64,000 nucleotides of DNA from JAAUUE01 sp943370025. Its GTDB lineage: Bacteria > Cyanobacteriota > Cyanobacteriia > Cyanobacteriales > JAAUUE01. The DNA lies in contig CALRPI020000023.1 in assembly GCA_943370025.1 (NCBI GenBank), positions 6,629-70,628 on the forward strand. Direction: 5' to 3'. The notes beneath the pieces were generated by a model. It was not told the origin of the DNA and did no database searches. It worked only from the letters and a program-made list of their open reading frames with translations. This document shows positions 16,416 through 23,986 of the stretch, in pieces (position 1 is the first letter of the stretch; the number at the start of each line of letters is the position of its first letter). The position numbers were made by a program, and so were the translations under genes.

Positions 16416-17063
16416 CTAATCGGGTCGCCTCTTTTCTACCCCAAACCCCACTAAGCTAATTACCGAAGGTATCTCTCCCGGTTCTGGTTTTTGATAAGTA
16501 ATAATGGTTCTTAAACGCAAACCATCCGCAACTAGGCGCATTTGATCGATCGCGATCGATCGACGATAAAAAGTCAGCATTTCCAAAGTTTGTCTACTAG
16601 GCAGATAAGTAAAACTACTCTGGATTGCCCCTGATTCTGAATAACCTTCATCTCGCAGATAAAAACCCTGAATTACTTCTTCCGTAATAGGTAATTGAGC
16701 TGCTACCGGAGGAATTTCTTTATTTGTAAATAGGTCGTAGTTCTGGACATAGCCGTAGGGAACAAATAGAGCTTTGAGGCTCATGGATACCTGCTCTCCT
16801 TTTTCAGAAATTGTGTCAAAAGCAATACTAAAACCCGGAAATTCCTGACTTATTGGCTGAGATACTTGAGCATCATTCCCTAACATCAAAGCATTATTCA
16901 AGGGTGAAGCAGATAACAGTTCTTGCTTTTGAACTTCAGCCAAAGAAGCAACTTGGTATTCAGTATAGGAGCGTTCTATACTTCCATTGAGAAGATCATG
17001 GTAAGTTCTTTCTATCTGCCAAAAGCCACTACATGCCCGGAAAAACTGATTGAATTCCAACAT
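16416..17063 (-). CDS. Phycobiliprotein lyase, CpcS/CpeS family
   Basis: 215 residues. The N-terminus (MLEFNQFFRACSGFWQIERT) and the internal RSYTEYQV, GFSIAFDTISEKGEQV and DGLRLRTIITY strands fit the lipocalin-like CpcS/CpeS/CpeU lyases, which attach phycocyanobilin or phycoerythrobilin to cysteine residues of phycobiliproteins. Substrate specificity cannot be read from the sequence, and no phycobiliprotein structural genes are in the window. A doubled HIP1-like palindrome (gatcgatcgcgatcgatcg, near 16544) lies within the gene. It stands alone. Confidence 0.8.
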   Translation of the reverse strand: MLEFNQFFRACSGFWQIERTYHDLLNGSIERSYTEYQVASLAEVQKQELLSASPLNNALMLGNDAQVSQPISQEFPGFSIAFDTISEKGEQVSMSLKALFVPYGYVQNYDLFTNKEIPPVAAQLPITEEVIQGFYLRDEGYSESGAIQSSFTYLPSRQTLEMLTFYRRSIAIDQMRLVADGLRLRTIITYQKPEPGEIPSVISLVGFGVEKRRPD

Positions 17064-17348
17064 AATTTTCTAGTTATTTGCTATTTATCTAACAAGCCTA
17101 AATCATTTACCAGATTTTAGAGGATTAAAACTCAGAGGGTGGACTGTTTTTGCTCTATTAAAGTGGCGATCGCTTAATTAAATAAGTATTTATACCATTT
17201 AGGGCAATCTATGGTTGATAATCTCAGGATTGTTATCCTCTATGGTTTGTATTGGAAAAGTTAAATCAATAAGTAGTATCACATTATTTTTACTTAACTT
17301 AATTATCATGATCTGTAACTTAAAGAAAATCAGAGGAAGATCGTGCGT

Positions 17349-17729
17349 ATGGATACCCTAGAAAAACAGTTATTAGCCCTACAGGAAAAAGTTGATGCTC
17401 TTTATCAGATTATTGAGCAGCTTAATGTCAAGTTTTTAGCCGCGATCGATACCGGGAAAGTGAAGCTCGTTCCAGAGACAAAAGAAACAGTAAATATTAA
17501 CTACTCTAAGTACAGCAATCCTTGGTATCAGAGCTATGGCGACTCTACGATGGAACATAAGGATGTCTTAAAAGACACCAGATCTGGAGAAAGTTCTTCT
17601 CAGTCTTCAGGACAGCAAGCCATGTCCACAGAGCTACAAATTCAAAGACTCACCGCCCAGCTAACTGCTGCCTACAACCGCATTGCCGCCTTAGAAGAAC
17701 AACTTGTTGCCCGTCGCGTCCACCAGTAA
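17349..17729 (+). CDS. Small coiled-coil protein of unknown function
   Basis: 126 residues from ATG 17349, nine bases after agaggaag; a GTG six bases upstream is an alternative. Residues about 1-35 (LEKQLLALQEKVDALYQII) and 95-122 (IQRLTAQLTAAYNRIAALEE) are heptad-like coiled coils joined by a polar Ser/Gln-rich linker. No domain is recognised. It converges on the deoxyribosyltransferase-like gene. Confidence 0.65.
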   Translation: MDTLEKQLLALQEKVDALYQIIEQLNVKFLAAIDTGKVKLVPETKETVNINYSKYSNPWYQSYGDSTMEHKDVLKDTRSGESSSQSSGQQAMSTELQIQRLTAQLTAAYNRIAALEEQLVARRVHQ

Positions 17730-17789
17730 TCTTGCTTCCTATAGATACTAATTTCAATATTTGTCATGATTAGCTTAGCTAATCAGAAT

Positions 17790-18299
17790 TTATCTTGCTA
17801 ACTGGGCAGCAGGTAATTTTGTCAAGATATCTATTAAGGATGGTAAAGGGTCTGTACCAACTTCGATCACTGTTACTGAGGCTCCCGGTGCGATCAGTTT
17901 TAGGGGGGGCATTTGTGTCAAAACTAGGTGAACACAGCTATGGGTAAGCATCAGGTTTAGTCCCATATGTTCTCCGCTACCCCGGAAATCTGTTCTTACC
18001 CCCACGATCGGCAGTCCCTTGGCAAAAGCATAGCCCATCTCAAAACAACTCCCAGAGTCTGCATCAGTCCCATCCAGAATAATCAATACCATTCCCGCTC
18101 CATCTAATCCCCGAATACAGGTGGTATAAAGCTGATGGGGGTCTGCAATCCCGGCACAAGCTTCTTGGGGCAGATAAATCTTATAACCCTGCCCTCGTAA
18201 TCCTGTTGCTAATTTTTGATTGAAATCTATTTCCCCTCTTGTAAATAGGGGCGCAGCAAAGTAAATCCAACCGGGGTTCGTTAATTCTTGACTTGTCAT
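17790..18299 (-). CDS. Nucleoside 2-deoxyribosyltransferase-like protein
   Basis: 169 residues. The N-terminal WIYFAAPLFTRGEIDFN, the central IRGLDGAGMVLIILDGTDAD and the DSGSCFEMGYAFAKGLP segment match the nucleoside 2-deoxyribosyltransferase/DNPH1 superfamily; the Glu in CFEMGYA is the expected nucleophile. Such enzymes swap or hydrolyse the base of 2'-deoxynucleosides or nucleotides, in salvage or clean-up. The exact reaction (transfer or hydrolysis) cannot be decided. It is monocistronic. Confidence 0.78.
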   Translation of the reverse strand: MTSQELTNPGWIYFAAPLFTRGEIDFNQKLATGLRGQGYKIYLPQEACAGIADPHQLYTTCIRGLDGAGMVLIILDGTDADSGSCFEMGYAFAKGLPIVGVRTDFRGSGEHMGLNLMLTHSCVHLVLTQMPPLKLIAPGASVTVIEVGTDPLPSLIDILTKLPAAQLAR

Positions 18300-18436
18300 A
18301 ATTCAGCAATAAGCCTCATTTGAACGAAAACTGATGCAGGTTGAGGGATTGAGGTGCAAATAGGCAATAGCAATAGCCATTATAAGATTCTCCTATCGAA
18401 TATCTAAGCAAATAGTTGCTATTTTCCCAAAAGTTA

Positions 18437-18476
18437 GTTACATTAGTTTACAGAGACATTTACAAATTGTTACTAA
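18437..18476 (+). promoter_or_regulatory. Tandem HLR1 (RpaB) sites upstream of hliA
   Basis: GTTACATTAGTTTACAGA (18437-18454) and TTTACAAATTGTTACTAA (18459-18476) are two TTACA-type direct repeats with the HLR1 arrangement. HLR1 is the binding site of the response regulator RpaB, which controls high-light genes. The second has one mismatch in its last half site. They end 14 bases before the hliA ATG, close to or overlapping the ribosome site region, so the transcription start may be close. Confidence 0.6.
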
Positions 18477-18490
18477 CTGGAGTCCAAACC

Positions 18491-18643
18491 ATGCAAACCG
18501 AAGATCGCAACGCTGTTAAGTTCGGGTTCACCAACCAATCTGAAAACTGGAATGGCCGCTTAGCAATGATCGGCTTCTCTGCCGCCCTAATCATTGAGCT
18601 TCTCTCCGGCAAAGGTGTCCTACATTTCTGGGGCTTGATGTAA
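18491..18643 (+). CDS. hliA: High-light-inducible protein (one-helix chlorophyll-binding)
   Basis: 50 residues from ATG 18491 with GGAG about nine bases upstream; a longer in-frame start at 18416 would translate through the HLR1 sites. The segment ENWNGRLAMIGFSAALIIEL is the chlorophyll-binding helix of the LHC superfamily with the ExxNxR motif. These thylakoid proteins bind chlorophyll and carotenoid and protect photosystem II or assembling chlorophyll proteins under excess light. The upstream repeats suggest RpaB control. Confidence 0.93.
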   Translation: MQTEDRNAVKFGFTNQSENWNGRLAMIGFSAALIIELLSGKGVLHFWGLM

Positions 18644-18680
18644 TTTTTCAAAACTAATCTGCTTTCTCCTAACATTAAGT

Positions 18681-18713
18681 AAAGCTGACTCTTTCAGGGT
18701 CAGCTTTTTATTG
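18681..18713 (+). terminator. Rho-independent terminator of hliA
   Basis: aaagctgac-tctttcaggg-tcagcttttt: a nine-base stem followed by T's, 38 bases after the hliA stop. Confidence 0.8.
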
Positions 18714-18724
18714 AGTAAATAGAG

Positions 18725-18913
18725 ATTGCTCCTGAAAATCTTGCTGCTCGTCTCGAAATCTTGTTTCAAGATTAATCTCCTCTTGCAGTTCATCAACTTG
18801 AAGCCTTGGTTCGAGAAACTATAGAACTTGTCGAGATTTATCTACCTCAAGTAGATACTGCTTCAGTCAAGCAAAAATTAGGCTGGAGACAACAACCGTG
18901 GCAACTCCTGTAA
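18725..18913 (+). pseudogene. Gene remnant, family not recognised
   Basis: One frame reads IAPENLAARLEILFQD, a TAA, then SPLAVHQLEALVRETIELVE, IYLPQVDTASVKQKLGW and RQQPWQLL to a stop. The composition is protein-like on both sides of the single internal stop, so this looks like the decayed C-terminus of a gene. I cannot name it. Confidence 0.35.
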
Positions 18914-19045
18914 GTCAAGAAAAGAAATTATGCATTTGTATAGTTGTTGCGATCGCGGAGTGATCGCAACAACTTTCAAGAACCTATATAAAACTCCTTG
19001 GCTGTGCATAAGCCCTAAAAAAAGGATTTTATCCTGTTCTTTATT

Positions 19046-19150
19046 TACAGCACTTTGCGTTCAAATGAGACACACCACAAATATTGAAAGTCCTATCCAT
19101 GTTGGGTTTAAGAGTGGATGGCTGTAGCCACCCACTCTTAAACTGCTGTA
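19046..19150. mobile_element. 105-bp MITE, family B copy 2
   Basis: TA-CAGCACTTTGCGTTCAAA at one end and TTAAACTGCTG-TA at the other, with the hairpin agtggatggctgtagccacccact. Relative to copy 1 it is inverted. Both flanks are TA. Confidence 0.88.
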
Positions 19151-19167
19151 GTATGACTTTAGGCAAT

Positions 19168-19203
19168 TGAAAAAGGCACGCCCAGAGGGTACGCCTTTTT
19201 CAA
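19168..19203 (-). terminator. Terminator hairpin of the repeat protein gene
   Basis: gaaaaaggc...gcctttttc with a T-run on either strand, 40 bases beyond the stop of the minus-strand gene at 19243. Confidence 0.6.
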
Positions 19204-19242
19204 AATATTTTGGATTGCTATAGTTGGGTTGGAAATCAATGT

Positions 19243-19641
19243 CTAGTCTAAATATCCCATCAGGGCAGTTGCTTCACCTAGGTAGTTGGAGGCAACAGGA
19301 CGAGCACCAAAGACCGAGTAGGTGTCAGAAATCGCCAAGCCAGAGGCAATTACGGGGCGCTCACCAGATTGATAGAAGCTATCAGCGACAACTAGATGAC
19401 TGGCAACGATCGGGCGCTCTCCACATTGGTAATAGGTTTCCATTACTTCCACGGTAGCAGCGGTGGTGGGGCGATCGCCGTAGGCATTGGTATGATTGGT
19501 AATTGCCAGACTAGTAGGGGCTACAGGACGCTCATAGATTCCGGGAGTTTCCTCAGCGGCTGGCTTAAGAGCCAGGGGAGCTGTATTTCCGGCAGTTCTA
19601 GCAGTAGAAGTAGTCGATCGTCTGGTGCGGGGAGTAGCCAT
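19243..19641 (-). CDS. Repeat protein with GERP-x-A-S units
   Basis: 132 residues. After a basic Thr/Arg/Ala-rich head, four or five units of about 24 residues follow the pattern ERP-x-(V/I)-A-S-x-L-x-(V/I)-(A/S)-D-(S/T)-(Y/F), for example GERPIVASHLVVADSFYQSG and GERPVIASGLAISDTYSVFG. No signal peptide or membrane segment is visible. I do not recognise a named domain. Codon use is like its neighbours, a terminator follows, and it has its own promoter region, so I consider it a real gene. Confidence 0.7.
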   Translation of the reverse strand: MATPRTRRSTTSTARTAGNTAPLALKPAAEETPGIYERPVAPTSLAITNHTNAYGDRPTTAATVEVMETYYQCGERPIVASHLVVADSFYQSGERPVIASGLAISDTYSVFGARPVASNYLGEATALMGYLD

Positions 19642-19821
19642 AGGTTTTGTCCTTTGTTTTATCTTTTACTGAAATTATGTTCGACCCATTTGTTAGGTAA
19701 TGGGTTAGTTCTTAAAGGTAATGATGCTTAGTCATGATCTCCCTCACAGCGTGGGGGCATCTTAACTTCTTTCGCATTACCGATAATGAAGAATCAAAAC
19801 TAGCCCAAAGTCTTCTTTGAT

Positions 19822-19940
19822 ATGGCACTCCCATATGACCTATGAGCAGCTATTGAAATCAAAAAGGATATTGAGGGCAAAAAACGGAGGTCGTAATCTC
19901 AGCTTGTCTAGAGCCAAATATGATGAATTTGTTTCTCAAC
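19822..19940 (+). pseudogene. Probable remnant of an IS630-type transposase N-terminus
   Basis: The frame from ATG 19822 reads MALPYDL, a stop, then AAIEIKKDIEGKKRRS and another stop; a second frame then reads NLSLSRAKYDEFVSQLI. The opening MALPYDL resembles the start of IS630-family transposases. If right, this is a frameshifted fossil of the element class that could have moved the TA-flanked mini-elements. Evidence is short. Confidence 0.3.
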
Positions 19941-20032
19941 TAATTTAGATTACTTTGCACAATATAAATATATTAAGCAATTTCGTACAGAAATCTACAT
20001 ATTTGTCAATAACTTGTGGCTTATTGCTACAT

Positions 20033-20136
20033 ATAGCACTTTTCAAATGTATGGGGTACAAAGTTTTTGTTGAGAGCCTCGCGGAGCGAGGCTCTCAACA
20101 AAAACTTTGGTTCTTTGAAAGCGCAAAGCGCTGTAT
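20033..20136. repeat. Mini-element family K (hairpin element)
   Basis: tatagcacttttcaaatg at one end and tttgaaagcgcaaagcgctgtata at the other, with a long internal hairpin gttgagagcctcg/cgaggctctcaac. Its ends resemble family B ends (acagc-ctttgcg-ttcaaa). It abuts the family C element that follows. Confidence 0.6.
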
Positions 20137-20328
20137 AGCAATCGCAAAGGGGGTTGAGATGATTTTGGTAGTGGGAACCCCCGGAAATGGGGTTCCCACT
20201 ACATTCAGCACTTTGCATTCAAATGAGACACGCCACAAATATTGAAAGTCCTATCAGTGTTGGGTTTGAGAGTGGGCAGCGACAACCCCCCACTCTCAAA
20301 CTACTGTAACCTACTTGGCGACGGCTAT
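20134..20328. repeat. Mini-element family C, copy split by a family B element
   Basis: tatagcaatcgcaaagggggttgag through gtgggaacccccggaaatgg, then after the inserted element acctacttggcgacggctata. Removing 20204-20308 gives the reverse complement of the uninterrupted family C element at 27322-27415. This is a nested insertion. Confidence 0.75.
20204..20308. mobile_element. 105-bp MITE, family B copy 3, nested in family C
   Basis: CAGCACTTTGCATTCAAATG ... TCTCAAACTACTG-TA. Same length and orientation as copy 2. The left TA flank has become TT and one end base has changed, so this copy is older or immobile. Confidence 0.85.
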
Positions 20329-20446
20329 ATAGTAATTTGAGTGTGGGCAGCGACAACCGCCCACACTCAAACCCAAATCTACAGGAATTAGGCATTCGGA
20401 CATTTTTATGGGCATGGAGCACTCGGAAAAACATCTAGATGTTGTC

Positions 20447-20548
20447 TATAGCACTCCCAAATGGTTTCACCCACCGAAGGCGGGTGAAACCATTTACTAG
20501 AAGCAAGTTGACTTGGCAACTGTTAGAAAATGATTTAGGACTGCTATA
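20447..20548. repeat. Mini-element family D, copy 2
   Basis: tatagcactcccaaatgg ... hairpin ggtttcacc/ggtgaaacc ... cttggcaactgttagaaaatg ... ttaggactgctata, collinear with copy 1 at 2582-2684. It closes a run of five to six mini-elements in about 550 bases. Confidence 0.75.
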
Positions 20549-20709
20549 GATTTTGTCTAAATAATTAAGTTCTGTAATTATTTGTGAGCAATCTAAATTA
20601 TTTGTGATTAATTCAAATATTTATGATTAATTCAAAATTCTTCCCTAGTTTTTCACTTTTTGTCTCTAAAGTAGGAGGTAGTTAAACCTTAATCCAGCAG
20701 TTTTTAGCC

Positions 20710-21021
20710 ATGTTAACAAACGCCAAATCTATTTTCCACCCCGAAGTAAATAGTGTCTCTGATGTCTTTTCCACAACTTCTGAAGCTTTGAGTTATTTGT
20801 ATGCCCAAGTAACAAAGACTTGTTACTTGACGGAGGATGATCGCCTCTTAATCAAATCGGTACTACTCCGAGAACAGTTACAGGAAGAGGAGTATCGGAT
20901 CATTAATCGGATTCTTTATTCTATCCGGCGGGGATGGATCAAACTAGCAAAGGAACCCTACTGTAGCGTAGTTGCTAAGGGAGACAATCGATCGCAGAAC
21001 TTTTTGAAATCAGTAGCTTAG
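20710..21021 (+). CDS. Small helical protein of unknown function
   Basis: 103 residues, mostly helical and soluble: EALSYLYAQVTKTCYLTEDD, then LLIKSVLLREQLQEEEYRII and NRILYSIRRGWIKLA. No named domain is recognised. It starts at an ATG after aggaggtagttaaacc...agcc, so the ribosome site is distant and the start is moderately sure. Isolated between the repeat cluster and thiL. Confidence 0.6.
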   Translation: MLTNAKSIFHPEVNSVSDVFSTTSEALSYLYAQVTKTCYLTEDDRLLIKSVLLREQLQEEEYRIINRILYSIRRGWIKLAKEPYCSVVAKGDNRSQNFLKSVA

Positions 21022-21132
21022 GTCTATTCCTAGATAGTGGTGCTAGATGGAAAAACAAAAATCTTGAAAACTAAAAATATTATTGGGAATTTCTGTGATT
21101 CTTCTAGGATAGTTTCTGGAGAATAGAAGAAT

Positions 21133-22221
21133 ATGCAAATACGCGAAATTGGTGAACAAGGGCTGTTAAGGATTCTCCAAGGTTTTTGTCCTGCGGAGAT
21201 CATCGGAGATGATGGAGCCGTTTTACCATGGGTTGATCCTGTGGGTAAGATGCAGGAAACTGTTGATACACAAAGCCTGAGCGATCGTCGATCTTTGGTG
21301 GTAACAACTGATGTATTGGTAGAAGGAGTGCATTTTAGTGATCGCACTACCAGCCCCTCAGATGCAGGCTGGCGGGCTGTGGCAGCAAATTTGTCTGATC
21401 TTGCAGCTATGGGGGCATTACCGATTGGGATTACTGTCGGTTTGGGGTTGCGGGGCGAAACGGAGGTTAGTTGGCTGGAAGGATTGTATCAAGGGATGGT
21501 TGATTGTCTGCAACAAACCCCGATCATCGGTGGAGATGTAGTTAGATCCCCCACAAATACTATTGCCATCACGGCTTTTGGGCAAGTGGATCCCCGGAGG
21601 GTAATCCGGCGGAGTTCGGCTCAAGTGGGAGATGCGATCGTTATGACAGGCAGTCACGGCAAATCCAAAGCCGGTTTGGAATTATTGTTATATCCAGAAA
21701 AATATCAGCAAGGGTCAGAGACGACTAGTTTCCCAGAGGATTATCGAGAAATGATTCGGGCACACCAACGCCCCCAACCCAGATTAGATGTCTTGCCCTA
21801 CTTAGCTGCTCTAGCTGACCTAGCCGATCTAGACACCTTAACTGAGGGAAGCCATATTGGGGCAGAGTTAAATTACAATGTTGCTGGCATGGATAGTAGT
21901 GATGGCTTGGTCGATGCCATTTGCCAAATTTGTCGAGCTAGTGGCGTGGGGGCAAGGATCGATCGATCTGCTTTATCTATCCCAGAAGCCATTACCCGGA
22001 TGGTATCTGCCAAAACTGCTCTAGACTGGGTACTTTACGGTGGAGAGGATTTTGAATTAGTTCTTTGTTTACCTTGGGCAGCGGCAGAATCCTTAGTCCA
22101 GTCCTTAGGCGCAGGGGCAGCAATTATTGGCACTATTACCGCTGAACCCGCTATCCTCTTGCTCAGTGAAAGGGAGGAAACTCTGAATCTGACTCAAGAG
22201 CAAGGCTTTCAGCACTTCTAA
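21133..22221 (+). CDS. thiL: Thiamine-monophosphate kinase
   Basis: 362 residues. It phosphorylates thiamine monophosphate to the coenzyme thiamine diphosphate in the cytoplasm. The PurM-like fold is marked by IIGDDGAVLPWVD, VVTTDVLVEGVHFS, LAAMGALPIGIT, the second-domain glycine-rich GDAIVMTGSHGKSKAGLELL and MDSSDGLVDAI. It is slightly longer than the bacterial average. The neighbour downstream is a mini-element and then a convergent permease gene; no other thi genes are near. Confidence 0.94.
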   Translation: MQIREIGEQGLLRILQGFCPAEIIGDDGAVLPWVDPVGKMQETVDTQSLSDRRSLVVTTDVLVEGVHFSDRTTSPSDAGWRAVAANLSDLAAMGALPIGITVGLGLRGETEVSWLEGLYQGMVDCLQQTPIIGGDVVRSPTNTIAITAFGQVDPRRVIRRSSAQVGDAIVMTGSHGKSKAGLELLLYPEKYQQGSETTSFPEDYREMIRAHQRPQPRLDVLPYLAALADLADLDTLTEGSHIGAELNYNVAGMDSSDGLVDAICQICRASGVGARIDRSALSIPEAITRMVSAKTALDWVLYGGEDFELVLCLPWAAAESLVQSLGAGAAIIGTITAEPAILLLSEREETLNLTQEQGFQHF

Positions 22222-22254
22222 TCCTGTTTCAAGGAAAGATTGACACCTTGGACT

Positions 22255-22359
22255 TACAGTCGATTGAGAGTGGGTGGCAACAGCCACTCACTCTCAATCC
22301 GAACATTGACAAATATTTCAACGGTTGCAATGTGTCCCTTTTGAACAAAAATTGCTGTA
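22255..22359. mobile_element. 105-bp MITE, family B copy 4
   Basis: TA-CAGTCGATTGAGAGTGG ... GAACAAAAATTGCTG-TA with the hairpin agagtgggtgg/ccactcactct. It is the most diverged copy, same orientation as copy 1, both TA flanks kept. It begins 34 bases after the thiL stop. Confidence 0.85.
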
Positions 22360-22435
22360 TGACCTGAAAAAGGGCGTAAAGCCTTGCGCCCCTACACAAA
22401 TCTCTATTTGGATATAACCTTGAGCTTCTTCATCG

Positions 22436-23359
22436 CTAATCTTTCCCTAAAGCTCCCGGTGCGCCAGTTAGGGTTTTTGTGGGCGAACAGGTGATGATCA
22501 TAATTAGCAGGGTGAGGATATAAGGAGAAGCATTGAATAAATAATAGAAAGAATCTACGCCGATCGCCTGCAAAGCCGGACCGATCGCCTGCGCTCCCCC
22601 AAAGAGCATGGAAGCATAGAGGCATTGCAGAGGATTCCACTTCGCAAAGATTACCAACGCCACCGCCATCAAGCCCTGACCGCTAGAAATCCGCTCCGTC
22701 CAACTGCCGGGATAATATAAAGATAAATACGCCCCGCCAATGCCAGCTAAGAAACTGCCAGCGATAATAGACAGCATTCTTACCTTAAAGATAGAAACCC
22801 CCATCGCCAAGGCGGCATCGGGACTATCCCCCACGGCGCGAATAAACAAACCCCAGCGAGTTGACTTGAAAAACCATTGCATCAGAGGGGCGATCGCCAC
22901 CCCAATCAAAAACAACGGGCTAATCTTCAATGCAGACTCCAAGGCAGGCATCCCACTCCAAGCTCCAAACTCTAGGGAAGGTAACTGGGGAGCTGGGGGC
23001 TGGATGTAGGGCTTACCCAGAAAGAAAGCAATGCCACTGCCAAAAATAATCATAGCAATCCCCACCGCCACATCGTTGACTCGCTTTTGTTGGGATAGCC
23101 AGCCGTGGATTACACCCAACAGCATTCCAGCAAAACCAGCTACTAACACCCCTAGCCAAGGAGATTTAGTGATGTAGGAAGTCGCATAAGCACTCATGGC
23201 TCCCATGAGCAGAGTGCCTTCCAAGCCAAGGTTAATCTTGCCGCTTTTTTCTGTGAGACATTCGCCTAAACTTACAAACAAAAATGGCGCACTGCCCCGA
23301 AGAGTTCCCCCCAAAATTGCTAAAGGAACCCCTATCCAGCCTAATGTTTCTCCTGCCAT
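22436..23359 (-). CDS. ABC transporter permease, nucleoside/simple-sugar type
   Basis: 307 residues with about eight or nine hydrophobic segments. The SLGECLTEKSGKINLGLEGT region and the EAA-like LGMFI-type loop (RAVGDSPDAALAMGVSIFKV) are typical of the second permease of BmpA-dependent nucleoside or purine uptake systems (NupQ/YufQ-like). The matching ATP-binding, first permease and binding-protein genes are not in the window, so it may be an orphan or part of a scattered system. It is adjacent to, but divergent from, the amidase pair. Confidence 0.82.
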   Translation of the reverse strand: MAGETLGWIGVPLAILGGTLRGSAPFLFVSLGECLTEKSGKINLGLEGTLLMGAMSAYATSYITKSPWLGVLVAGFAGMLLGVIHGWLSQQKRVNDVAVGIAMIIFGSGIAFFLGKPYIQPPAPQLPSLEFGAWSGMPALESALKISPLFLIGVAIAPLMQWFFKSTRWGLFIRAVGDSPDAALAMGVSIFKVRMLSIIAGSFLAGIGGAYLSLYYPGSWTERISSGQGLMAVALVIFAKWNPLQCLYASMLFGGAQAIGPALQAIGVDSFYYLFNASPYILTLLIMIITCSPTKTLTGAPGALGKD

Positions 23360-23435
23360 AAAGTTTTTCCTCTTTCTATTGGGGAGAATATTAGATTGTC
23401 GAGGTTTTTCTTAACTGTTCATATAGAACATATCG

Positions 23436-23512
23436 CGACCCTAAATAGGTTGAGAACGGCTTCCCCGGAGGGTGTGTCTCTTTCAACCCAATGAGAATTG
23501 CTGTTTCTATAA
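23436..23512. repeat. Degenerate relative of mini-element family E
   Basis: gaccctaaataggttgagaacggcttccccggagggtgtg ... ttcaacccaatgagaattgctgt keeps the gcnaccctaaa-t end and the ggttgagaacgg motif of family E, but has lost its perfect hairpin. Confidence 0.5.
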
Positions 23513-23582
23513 CTATAGTCATAGATTGATGATCTTGTTAAATTAGCTGTACTATAGTTTTTTTTGATGCTATTTTTGATGC

Positions 23583-23674
23583 TATAGCGATCCTAAATGG
23601 GTTGAGAATGGCTCACCCTCCGGGTGAGCCATTCTCAACCCTCTAAAATTCTAAATTCATTTAGGATAACTATA
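23583..23674. repeat. Mini-element family E, copy 1
   Basis: tatagcgatcctaaat ... atttaggataactata inverted ends, the internal hairpin ggttgagaatggctcacc/ggtgagccattctcaacc and the tail ctctaaaattctaaatt. Another copy is at 40854-40945. It abuts the family A element that begins at 23674. Confidence 0.75.
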
Positions 23675-23746
23675 TTTATAAAGTATTATGATTTATCGCT
23701 CCCAATGAGAGCGATAAATCAAGCCTTTCAGCCATTTTATAAATGG
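23674..23746. repeat. Leader repeat family A, copy 3
   Basis: atttataaagtattatg, the hairpin tttatcgctcccaatgagagcgataaa, then cagccattttataaatgg. The hairpin stem differs completely in sequence from copies 1 and 2, yet pairing is kept. It ends 43 bases before the AtzG-like start codon. Confidence 0.7.
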
Positions 23747-23788
23747 ACTCTCAGGAAAATTTCTAGTAAAAGATAAAAATTGAGGCTT

Positions 23789-23977
23789 ATGAGTGAGCAG
23801 CATGTAGAAGTCAAAGTTTATATAGAGCAGATGGCGAAGTTGTTAGATTTGCCAATTCCTGAAGAATGTGAGCAGGGAGTGATTGATAATTTTATCCGAA
23901 TGCAGGCTATCGCAGCCCTCGTTACCGAATTTTCCCTGCCCGATGAGATTGAAACTGCCCCCATCTTCCAACCCTAG
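23789..23977 (+). CDS. AtzG-like small subunit (DUF4089)
   Basis: 62 residues from ATG 23789 (MSEQHVEVKVYIEQMAKLLD). The family is AtzG, a small protein that wraps and stabilises the AtzE amidase, comparable to GatC with GatA. Marks are LDLPIPEECEQGVIDNF and a conserved ALVTEFSLPDEIETAPIF tail. The next gene, nine bases downstream, is the matching AtzE-family amidase, so they should form a complex. An in-frame ATG nine bases earlier is possible. Confidence 0.85.
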   Translation: MSEQHVEVKVYIEQMAKLLDLPIPEECEQGVIDNFIRMQAIAALVTEFSLPDEIETAPIFQP

Positions 23978-23986
23978 GTATCTACT

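Noticed and set aside
17064..17348. Possible tRNA or small RNA in a gap of about 285 bases
   Set aside because: No cloverleaf or terminator could be drawn; only a HIP1 site and AT-rich DNA. I found no tRNA or rRNA anywhere in the window.
18930..20245. Several short plus- and minus-strand frames (60-96 residues) in the repeat cluster
   Set aside because: They run through mini-elements and hairpins and change with each element; no ribosome sites.
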